Assembly: GCA_963693085.1 (NCBI GenBank)
Contig: OY856410.1
Span: 884,577,335-884,641,334, forward strand
Length of the DNA: 64,000 nt
From: Alisma plantago-aquatica
Taxonomy: Eukaryota > Streptophyta > Magnoliopsida > Alismatales > Alismataceae
Direction: 5' to 3'
The first letter of the stretch is position 1, and each line of letters opens with the position of its first letter. The notes below the pieces were generated by a model that worked only from the letters and a program-made list of their open reading frames with translations, was not told where the DNA came from and did not search any database. Shown one piece after another: positions 35,858 to 46,306 of this stretch. Made by a program: the position numbers and the translations under genes.

Positions 35858-38800
35858 TGTTACAACCCCAATTTTTGGGTTCATTTGGTGAGAAATGTAA
35901 TTTCTCATATTAAAGATATTTGAACAAATAATGATATAATTTGTTTTGAATAAATGGATTTCATTTACAATAGCCTTGATGATTGTGTTGTGGGCTTTAT
36001 TGGCTATTGGGCCCAATAACAAGGAAATGAAGAAAGGAAATTCAATTATTAAATTAGTAAATGAATAATTGAGTTTTTGAGAAAAGAATGAGATGGAAAC
36101 CTCTAGATGGAAAATCCAAAGAGGGATTTTGTGCCTCTTGGGTTCCTTGGGTTCCAAGGAGTCCAAAGTTGCAAATAAAAGGCAATAATAAAAGAAAATA
36201 TTAATTAAGAATTTCTTTATTAAGAAAGAAATTGACAAAAATGGTAAAATGTGGAAAACAAGTGAAAAGATGTATAATTGAGTTATTCTTGGTGGAATTT
36301 CGTATCCCAAGGATTCCTAATATTAAAAGGAATACCAATGAGGAAAATAAAAGAGAAATAAAGAGAAATCCTCAAAAAGAGATATTTTAATGAGAAATAA
36401 ACAAGATAATGTGAAATAATGCATATAGATGCATCTAGAAGGATAATAAGTATCCTTGAAAAAGGAATTTCGAAATAATAGAGTGTCTTGGGATCCAAGG
36501 AGTCCTAATAAAGAAGAAAGATAGAGAAAATACCAAAATAGAAAAATAAAAGGATAATGTGATACATTATTAATGAATTATGTGCTGTTTTCAAAAGGTG
36601 GTATTTTTTATTAAAAGAAAACATGATTTCATGGAAAATAATTAAAAGGCAAGTATTAAGAAGATAAAGGGGGTGATTTTCAAAATTCTAACATCTCAAG
36701 AATAATGAACCTCAAAAGGTTATTTAAGAGAGAGAAAAAGACTTGCTTCTCATTGAAGGAGTAGGATTCCTAGTAGGAGAGGACTTGTTTCCTCTTAGAG
36801 GGGCACGTTAGGGCGTGGATGACCTCCCTATATAAGGGGGTCGAACCCCTTGGCCAAGCCCAGAGAGATCCCACATAGATATCTCTCTCTCTTCTTCACC
36901 TTCTTCATCATTTTCATCCAAAAACCCTAGTATGGAGGAATATCAGGTCTACGAGAAATGAGGAACCAGTAGACGAGTACAAGGGAAGCACGATGCCCCC
37001 ACGACATCTCAGAAGAACTCAGCCATCCTTCATGAACCCTTGTTCTTGCACGACGGCAGCAGGAGAGCAGCATGGCCACCCACGAGTTACAGAGGTAGAA
37101 AGCTTGTTTTGGCCATCTTGGACATGACCCAGCGGCACCCTCACGTGCGCAGAAGCACGGCGGAGGCAGAGGAAGCCTCCCTGGGGGTCATCGGGGTCGG
37201 GGAAGAAGGAGTCGAGCCACATCCTTGGCCGCTAGGGCGGCAGCGGCACCTACGTGAGGTAGAAGATAAAGGAACAGTCATTGGACCGTTATACCCCTCC
37301 AAGGAACAAAGAAATGGGTGGCCACACCAAGGATATGACCGTCATTTGATTCTAATTTCTAAATGGGCCGCGTGCATGGAAAAGGGTGACGTGTCACCCT
37401 CTAATTGGCTCAAGTAAGCTAATTTTACAAAAATCATATCTCCTTTTTCGTGACTCCGATGGTAGCAAATAATATATGCATTTTTCTCGAAAAAATGAGA
37501 GGAATCCAATAAAAATATAGTTAGAAGCTAGTTCCTCTTGATATTCGAATAGTAGTGTAAGTTATCAACTTTAACGAATTAAAGATTAAGAAACCCTATT
37601 TTTGAAATGAATAATGTGTTTAATGGATGATTAAAGTTGGTATTAACCTGTTAATGATAAAAAGGAACGTTAAGATTGAAAAGGATGATCATTTCCATGT
37701 GATTAGTTTAATTTAGAGTTTCATGTGCTTTAATGGGCCTTGAAACCCTAATATTGGTAAATGTGACTCTTAATGGCTTTAATTATTCAAAATTGTGGAT
37801 AAACATATGATATGATGTTTCTAATTTATTTCGAGAATAAAGATTCCTAATTATGGGCAAATAACCTTAATATAGTAATTAGGGTTTTCTAATGAATAAA
37901 AGGTGGATTTAATGATATATAGAGTTCATTTGTGAATTAGACCATAATAAACTATGAATTGATGATAAATGAGCATAATGATCTTGCCATGGATTAAAAG
38001 GATGAAAATGGTAGTTGTAATATAAAAGAGGCATAGTGGGCTTAATTAATGTTTAAGTGTGCCTTTAATATGAAATTAGGGTTTGTAAGTAATTATATAA
38101 ATTAGGGTTTAAAATAGTATAAATGAAGTGAAACCCTAATTGCAAAGGAAACCCTAAAATGGATACGAAAACCTTAGAAGTGATTTCAAGTTGAATAGAA
38201 AGAATCTTGATAATGTGTGTAGTAAATAGAGTACATGTGTTTTTCAGGATTCTAGATGATGTGGTTGAATTACTTGCTTGGATTGCTTTCTTGGTTGGAA
38301 TTGATATTAGCTTGAGAAATCTACTGAATAGGTATGTGGTTATGTCTATGAATAATCGCTTTAGTTTCACAGTGATTCCCGAACGATTCTATCAGTTGCT
38401 TGAAAATAACTGTTGGATGTATTTTATTTCATGCAACTATAAAGTGACTATGATTATCACTATGAATGTATATATAACTGGCTTCGATCCGAATACACCT
38501 CTGTGGCTTGTAAAGGCTAAAAAGGGGTAACCTAGAGTAAGGTCTAGGTTATCGTGGGTTAGAAACTGGGCTACTAAGTGTAGTGCCATGAGGCCCTTTA
38601 GCATTCCATTTGTTAAGGAGTGGGCTACTTACGGGTAGTGCCATGTGACTCAACCCTAGAAACTGGTTCACCTATAGGTGGGACCATGAGGGGTTTACTG
38701 GGGATCTACTATAAGGAAAGTTGCATCTAGGTCCACTGCAGGGACAGCGTAGAGGATAGGGAATGCATGAATCGCGCAGTTATATTTCAAACGTAAAATT

Positions 38801-39199
38801 GTTTGTTAAATGGTAATTGGCTGCAATACATTGTTATAAATAATTGCACGATTATTGTTTCCCCCACATACCAGCTTCGGCTGACCGACGTTTTGTTTGT
38901 CGGCATTTTAGGTACAAAGCCAAAAGGACAAACGGTAAATCGTCACATTGAGAAATACATGAATTGAAATACAAGGAGGATTAGTTAGAGTAGAAATTCA
39001 TATGCGGATAGAAGTTTAGAGATCCAAATTTTAAAAAGGTATGCAAAAGTTTATTTTCTTACAACTTTCCAGTATAGTATGTTAAAATTTAATAATTGTT
39101 CTTGGTTAAATGCCAAACCTTTGATCCAGAAATTATGTGTGTGGCTTCGACCTCTCAGTCTCCCTTAATTGGGGGTTATTGGGAGGTGGGGTCATAACA
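35858..39199 (+). repeat. Element C 5' LTR (3.34 kb)
   Basis: It matches 43572-46294 over the shared part. Layout: AT-rich start, TATA box (36829-36836), pyrimidine-rich start-site region, GC-rich leader (about 36930-37413), AT-rich stretch (37414-38247), then the rest. Donor-like CAA|GTAAGC has GT at 37414, and acceptor-like TGTTTTTCAG|G has AG at 38246-38247. A second acceptor-like CGGCATTTTAG|GTAC has AG at 38910-38911. The open frames 37040-37417 and 38207-38530 are described in the findings. Confidence 0.92.
36829..36836 (+). promoter_or_regulatory. TATA box of element C 5' LTR
   Basis: TATATAAG in the context ctcccTATATAAGggggtcg, followed after about 50 bases by a CT-rich run (ctctctctcttcttcacc), as in many plant core promoters. 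It is conserved at 44535-44542 in the 3' LTR. Confidence 0.75.
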
Positions 39200-39201
39200 T
39201 T

Positions 39202-39214
39202 TGGTATCAGAGCA
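39202..39214 (+). promoter_or_regulatory. Element C primer-binding site (tRNA-Met initiator)
   Basis: TGGTATCAGAGCA lies two bases after the LTR end TAACA. It fixes C as plus strand. Confidence 0.92.
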
Positions 39215-42200
39215 TAGGTTCCTCACTTAACCATTAATAATTATTAAATTTTACAAACTCCATAGAACCCAAGGGAGTTATTAGAGGATTATCCGAAGGA
39301 CGGAGGTGTCTACAAAAGGATCACGACCGGGGGCTGGCAATATTTTCCTCCGCACTGCTAGTCGGAATACGAGGACTCCCGGATCCATGTGACTGCCTGG
39401 CCAAAGTCTCAGGGTATGATTCGAAATAAGATACCTTTAGGACTCTCTCATCTTTTTCATCCCCTCTCAACTCAAATTTTGTTAAGGACCTTAAGGATTA
39501 GGGTTTTCTCTCTTCTCCTCACCCTCTTGATGTATGGGTAAGGTTAATAAGGTCTAAGGAATCCTCCACCAAATTAATGAAAAAGTATGTAAATAAGATG
39601 TCATGGACATAAGATTAATAGATTAAGCGCATACTAAAGGATAGATACATGCTTAAGTCGTATGACATAAGTTGTCATGCCCTCAGAAGAGACATGAGGT
39701 GAGACCTTCTTGTAAGGAGGATAGATAAAGAGAGTTAGTCTTAGAGATAGAGGTCTCCATTGCAAGTAGAGACCTGACACATCCTATGAGGATGATTTTA
39801 ACCCTAACCCTAAGTGACAGTTAGAGAGAGAGATGGCATGATGAGTTAGATTAGGTGTTTGGATGGACATGCCTTGGATGACATATGAGCCATGAGAGGT
39901 TGGATGACATAGTACCTCTGGCGACCTAACCCTAGGAAGGGTCGTGCATGTTAGAGTGAAGGATAGCTCCTTCATTGATGAGGTTAGAGAAGAACCTATG
40001 GAAACCCCATGAGCTTATATATATGGGCATAATAGGCACCCATAATGTATTAGTAGTGCGAGAAATAGGTTGAAACCCTAGCTGGGAGAGGTTGATGGAT
40101 AGCTTATGTGATAAGCCTAAGGGGCTATGGATAACCTTGAGCGAATAAGAGTTGAACATAGGCTTCATCCAGGTAGGGGCATGCTTTTGAGGTTGACCCT
40201 TCATGAAAAGAGGACCTCTAATGGTGAGGTTGGTTGTAGGATTAGCTCTAGAGAGAGAGCAAGAAACCAAGCAAGAAGGTTGGAATCCTAGACTCTGAGA
40301 TATGAGGAAAAGTAGGGAGTTGAGGATGATGCGACCTAAGTGGATGATAGTGGTCTCCACATGCTTGATCCTTAGAGGTTGATGATGTCTTGGTTGCCAT
40401 GAGAGGAACCAAACCCTAGAGAGAGGATGAGTCTGCTGATACCTTTGTGCCTTTGGTATAGGTGTTTCCCTTCTGAGATAGGGAGAAGAGTTCCTTAGAC
40501 CTGGAGAGGTTTAGTAATAGGTTATGAGGCCTTATACCTTATTGATTGTCCTTGTGGAGGACTCAACTTTAAAGTGTTGATCGAGGAGAAGGATGACATG
40601 AAGTGTATGTCATACCAGGTACATGTTTGGTTTGTGGTTAAGAGATTGAGTAGGCAGTTGGACATTAGGAAAGTGAACCTATGGTTCCTAGACCTAAGAG
40701 GGGAAGTGGTATACCTAATGCTCAGGATGAGAATTAAGTTGCTATAGTTTCGAGCATGGTACTCCTCATATATAGAGGAAAAGGGAAGCCCCTTAAGTTT
40801 AAGATATGTTTAATGAACCCCTCACAACAAAGTTGATGACAAGGGAAGGTATGATCCTGATCTAATGTTGAATGACCTAGCCTGGTTTAGTGGTCTGCTT
40901 GTGCCTTAATAGCTTACTAGGGCTAAGCAAATGGATGTGAACCCTAGACCTAAGGGGGGTTGTGACCTTGTTGTCAAGAGATAGTTTCCTCCCATCCTGG
41001 GAGAGGGACCCTTTTGAAGGGGGTACACCCCTTTTTTTTGGAAACCTAAAGAGGTCTCATTGGATCTTGAGAAGCTAAGTGAAAAGTACATGGTATAAGA
41101 ATGAACATGTAGACCCATAGATCTCCATCTCTAAGTGCACATGGATGTGTTACCATGGAGGTAACTGGTAAGGGGCCTAGCCAAGGTAGGCAGGTCACCA
41201 TGACCCCTATGAAAGGATGAATGTCAGCCCATGTATACAAAGCTTGGGTAGGGTTCTAAGTTGGACATGTACTATAAATGGAATCTTAAGTCTATCCTAG
41301 GGTCAGGTGGGGATAAGACCGATGGAAGTGGAAGTTGCCTAATTCCCTAGTTGCACATGACCATAGGGTTGGGAGGTAACAACTATCATTGTCTGAGGGC
41401 AATGGGTTAGGAGATTGATCACCTTCATGAACTCATGGGACCCAAAGGGCAGATGAATAGGGAAGTCTCTGGATGCATAAGGGAAGAGGGATAACCCCAA
41501 AAGTGTCAGTACCCCCATCGAACTAGAGGAGATGACCAAGGGATGTGTATAGGTTCGAGACCAGCTTTTCATAGAAGTAACTTTGATATCGAGGTGATTG
41601 TGATGTAGAGACATATGTTGTGCATTTCAACTTAGATTTGAAGGTGTACTGGCAATGTGGGATGTACCATCTCTACTCGTGGAATAGGTAGAACTTTGTA
41701 TTTGGACAGCCGCCAAATGCTTATTTCCTCTTGTTATGGGAGTGAGAGATAGCACAGTACACATGCCATACACCAAGGATAAAGATGATGTGAGTTGGGA
41801 CGTTGCTACGAGGTATGAGGACATAGATGATAACATACCCTGGTGGAGTGAATGATACATGGATGGTTTGCAAACACTAAAGGGAATAAGGTAGTCATCT
41901 AACGAGGATGTTTTTATCATGAGCTATGAGTTGTATAAGGTTGAGTTTAGAAACCAAGAGGATGGGCTCATAGTTTTCTCAATGAAGATAGACTTAGAGC
42001 TGAGATGAGATAATAAGTGGAATACATGGAGGTGTATGTCTTCAACATTACCTAAAACCTAAGGATGTGAAGTGGTAATGGATGCTATGGTTGGGATGTA
42101 GCTTTCTAGTTTGGCTAGAAGAGGTTGTTAGGCTAACCCTAAGATTGGAAAGGAGATGTGTTTGGCTAACACTCAGATGTAACGAGATATGTTGGAAAAA

Positions 42201-43200
42201 AATGGTTGTTTGGTTAGCCAGTCTAGTCCTTGATATAACGAAAGGATGGTGATAGAACCTCAGATACACTTCTTTGGATAGGAAGGTAATAAAACTCTTA
42301 TGAGAGTGGTTTAGGGTTTCTGAGGAATTGATCTGAAGGAATCATGACAATACATGATATCATGATTTAAGATTACCATATACCATGGTACTACCAAGAT
42401 AATAGGTGACAGTAGTACTTTGGATGCCTAAGATGAAGTTTCATGTGGTATGTTGCCATGCAAGCCAGGAGGTGAAGGATGAACACCAGTAACCCAGTGT
42501 ATTGATATAAGGAATAAAGAGTCCCCGAGAGGGAATGGGGGTTCATCACTATGGATGATGTGGAAAGTATCCCCTTGACCAAGGAGGGTCATGATGCAAT
42601 ATGGGTTATGGTAGATCGCCTTACCTAGATGACATGAGAAATAAAGAGTTTTGTCAAGGGATAGATCTGGTTGAACCACACATGAGAGAGATGGTTCAAC
42701 TACACCATGATGTGAGTTTAAAAGTTCTTGAGTATGACGCAAAGGTTCACTTCCATAAGGTGGAAGTAGGTGCATGAAGAACTCGATGTTAGTATAGTTT
42801 ATCACCCCTAACTAATGGTTAGTATGATCTAGACTAAAGGGTCTGATGAGAGCATGTGTGCTCGTTCAGGGTGATATCTAGAGACAGTTCTTTTCCTATG
42901 AAAGATGTGACGATAACCGCCATAGCCAGTATCTCATTTTAAAGAAGCTCTGTAAGGGAGGTTGTGTCGGTCACCACTTCAGTAAGGTGATGTTGGTGAA
43001 AGGACCACGTGATGGTTAGAAAAGGATCACAGTGCGTGTAGATGAAGTCGCTTTGATCGTGCAATGGCTGAAAGGAGCCTAGAGATGACGGGAGTCGTGA
43101 GCGAATGCAAAGTAGACTGACATGCAATTCATTGTGGGAGAATATGTGACATGAAAATCCGACCCCTCTAAGTTATAGCTAAGAGAGCTAAGCCCCCGAT
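39215..43200 (+). other. Element C internal region, no recognisable genes
   Basis: About 4 kb, rich in G and A on the plus strand, with frequent stops in plus frames. The short open frames on the minus strand (for example 39932-40360, 42428-42805) look like a by-product of that purine bias and carry no motif I know. No gag, protease, RT or integrase core found. Confidence 0.65.
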
Positions 43201-43535
43201 GCATGGGTTCTTTTGACATGGTTTGGTGGAGAAGGTTAAGTTTGATCTTACCCCTCAGGATAAAGTAATGTCTGATGAGTTCAAGGTGTCCAATTTAGAG
43301 CACTATGTGAGGTACCCAGACCATGTGCTGAGCAATGAACCTAGTGAGCCCCAAGGGAGGCTGAAATGGCATGAGTCACTTGTGTAGTTTAGACGCCAGG
43401 ATGAAAGAACTCAGAGAAAAGAATATGTGATGATAAAGGTTCTTTGGAAGCATCATGAGTAAGGTAAAGCCACGTAGGGGCCAATGATGGACATGGAAAA
43501 GTCTTATCCTGAATTGCTGTTTATTTGCTTGATAG
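43201..43535 (+). pseudogene. Element C: integrase C-terminal end and chromodomain remnant
   Basis: Readable in one plus frame with several stops: EHYVRYPDHVLSNEP (the Y-V-x-D/Y-P-x-H-V-L segment that precedes chromodomains in gypsy integrases), then VMIKVLWKHHE, then MEKSYPELL near the end. This shows that C descends from a chromovirus, of a lineage differing from A and B in the PDHVL segment. Confidence 0.75.
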
Positions 43536-43539
43536 AATT

Positions 43540-43571
43540 TTGAGGATAAAATTCCTATAAGAGGGGAAGGA
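43540..43571 (+). promoter_or_regulatory. Element C polypurine tract region
   Basis: The runs gaggataaaa and agaggggaagga lie directly before the 3' LTR start TGTTACAACCCC at 43572. Confidence 0.8.
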
Positions 43572-46294
43572 TGTTACAACCCCAATTTTTGGGTTCATTT
43601 GGTGAGAAATGTAATTTTTCATATTAAAGATATTTGAAAAAATAATGATATAATTTGTTTTGAATAAATGGATTTCATTTACAATAGCCTTGATGATTGT
43701 GTTGTGGGCTTTATTGGCTATTGGGCTCAATAACAAGGAAATGAAGAAAGGCAATTCAATTATTAAATTAGTAAATGAATAATTGAGTTTTTGAGAAAAG
43801 AATGAGATGGAAACCTCTAGAAGGCAAATCCAAAGAGGGATTTCATGCCTCTTGGTTTCCAAGGAGTCCAAAGTTACAAAGAAAAGGCAATAAGAAAAGA
43901 AAAGATTAATTAAGTATTTCTTTATTAAGAAAGAAATTGAAAACAATGGTAAAATGTGGAAAACAAGTGAAAAGAGGTATAATTGAGTTATTCTTGGTGG
44001 AATTTTGTATCCCAAGGATTCCTAATATTAAAAGGAATACCAATGAGGAAAATAAAAGAGAAATAAAGAGAAATCCTCAAAAAAAGATATTTTAATGAGA
44101 AATAAACAAGATAATGTGAAATAATGCATATAGATGCATCTAGAAGGATAATAAGTATCCTTAAAAAAGGAATTTCGAAATAATAGAGTGTCTTGGGATA
44201 CAAGGTGTCCCAATAAGGAAGAAAGATAAAGAAAATACCAAAATTGCAAAATAAAAGGATAATGTGATACATTATTAATGAATTATGTGTTGTTTTTCAA
44301 AAGGTGGTATTTTCTATTAAAAGAAAACATGATTTCGTGGCAAATAATTAAAAGGCAAGTATTAAGGGGATAAAGGGGGTAATTTTTGAAATTCTAACAT
44401 CTCAAGAATAATGAACCTCAAAAGGTTATTTAAGAGAGAGAAAAAGGCTTGTTTCTCATTGAAGGAGTAGGATTCCTAATAGGAGAGGACTTGTTTCCTC
44501 TTAGAGGGGCACGTTAGGGCGTGGATGACCTCCCTATATAAGGGGGTCGAACCCATTGGCCAAGCCCAGAGAGATCCCACACATATATCTCTCTCTCTTC
44601 TTCACCTTCTTCATCATTTTCATCCACAAACCCTAGTGTGGAGGAATAGCAGGTCTATGAGCAATGAGGAACCAGTAGACGAGTACAAGGGAAGAACGAT
44701 GCCCCCACGACATCTCATAAGAACTCAACCATCCTTCCCAATCCCCTATTCTTCACAGTGGTAGCAGGAGAGCAGCATGGCCGCCCACGCGTTATAGAGG
44801 TAGAAAGCTTGTTCTGGCCGTCTTGGCCATGACCCAGCGGCACCCTCACATGCGCAGAAGCACGGCGGAGGCAGAGGAAGCCTCCCAGGGGGGCATCGGG
44901 GTCGGGGAAGAATTAGTCGAGCCACATCCTTGGCCGCTAGGGCGGTAGCGGCACCTGCGTGAGGTAGAAGATGAAGGAACGGTCATTGGACCGTTATACC
45001 CCTCCAAGGAACAAAGAAATGGGTGGTTGCACCGAGGATATAGTCGTCATTTGATTATAATTTCTAAACGGGCCGCGTGCATGGAAAAGGGTGACGTGTT
45101 ACCCTCTAATTGGCTCAAGTAAGCTAATTTTACAGAAATCATGTCTCCTTTTTCGTAACTTCGATGGTAGCAAATAATATATGCATTTTGCTCAGAAACA
45201 TGAGAGGAATCCAATAAAAATATAGTTAGAAGCTAATTCCTCTTGCTATTTGAAAAGTAGTGTAAGTTATCAACTTTAACGAATTAAAGATTAAGAAACC
45301 ATATTTTTGAAATGAATAATGTGTGTAATAGGGTTTAATGGATGATTAATGTTGGTATTAACCTGTTAATGATAAAAAAGGAATGTTAAGATAAAAAAGG
45401 ATGATCATTTCCATGTGATTAGTTTAATTTAGAGTTTCATGTGTTTTAATGGGCCTTGAAACCCTAATATTGGTAAATGTGATTCTTAATGGCTTTAATT
45501 ATTCAAAATTGTGGATAAAGATATGATATGATGTTTCTAATTTATTTCGAGAATAAAGATTCGTAATTATGGGCAAATACCGTTAATATACTAACTAGGG
45601 TTTTCTAATGAATAAAAGGTGGATTTAATGATATATAGAGTTCATTTGTGAATTAGACCATAATAAACTATGAATTGATGATAAATGAGCATAATGATCT
45701 TGCCATGGATTAAAAGGATGAAAATGGTAGTTGTAATATAAAAGAGGCATAGTGGGCTTAATTAATGTTTAAGTGTGCCTTTAATCCGAAATTAGGGTTT
45801 GTAAGTAATTTTATAAATTAGGGTTTAAAATAGTATAAACGAAGTGAAACCCTAATTGCAAAGGAAACCCTAAAATGTATACGGAAACATTAGTAAGCGA
45901 TTTCAAGTTGAATAGAAAGAATCTTGATAAAGTGTGTAGTAAATAGAGTACATGTGTTTTTTAGGAATATTCTTGATGATGTGGTTGAATTACTTGCTTG
46001 GATTACTTTCTTGGTTGGAATTGATATTAGCTTGAGAAATCTACTGAACATGTATGTGGTTATGTCTATGAATAATCGCTTTGGTTTCACGATGATTCCT
46101 GAACGATTCTATCGGTTGCTTGAAAATAACTATTTGATGCATTTTATTTCATGCAACTATAAAGTGACTATGATTATGACTATGAATGTATATATAACTG
46201 GCTTCGATCCAAATCAACCTCTGTGGCTTGTAAAGGCTAAAAAGGGGTAACCTAGAGTAAGGTCTAGGTTATCGTGGGTTAGAAACTGGGCTAC
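43572..46294 (+). repeat. Element C 3' LTR, truncated
   Basis: It follows the 5' LTR closely up to the phrase gggttagaaactgggctac, then leaves it at 46294. TATA box at 44535-44542, donor-like GT at 45119, acceptor-like TTTTTTAG with AG at 45963-45964. The leader region has one frameshift and a TAG relative to the 5' copy. Confidence 0.9.
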
Positions 46295-46306
46295 CTAGAG
46301 TAAGGT
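46293..46306 (+). repeat. 14-base local duplication at the C/F junction
   Basis: ACCTAGAGTAAGGT occurs at 46250-46263 in its normal place in C's LTR and again at 46293-46306, exactly where C's LTR stops and F begins. Confidence 0.85.

Larger units (their letters stand above)
35858..46294 (+). mobile_element. Element C: non-coding chromovirus derivative, 3' LTR truncated
   Basis: 5' LTR 35858-39199, primer site 39202-39214, internal region 39215-43571, 3' LTR 43572-46294. The LTR begins TGTTACAACCCC and ends GGGGTCATAACA, an imperfect inverted terminus that supports both ends. The only protein trace is a broken chromodomain before the polypurine tract. The 3' LTR lacks its last 600 or so bases, replaced by LTR F. 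It inserted into the copia gag remnant on its left. No target duplication can be checked because the right end is gone. Confidence 0.9.

Noticed and set aside
35807..36498. Minus-strand open frames repeated at 43521-44272
   Set aside because: They are shared because they lie in the two LTRs of C. They run against the element and consist of low-complexity Phe/Ile/Leu-rich sequence from AT-rich DNA, with no motif.
39784..43127. Many minus-strand open frames in element C's internal region
   Set aside because: The plus strand is purine-rich, so stops are rare on the minus strand. Residues are Ser/His/Leu/Pro-rich with no domain. The element reads on the plus strand.
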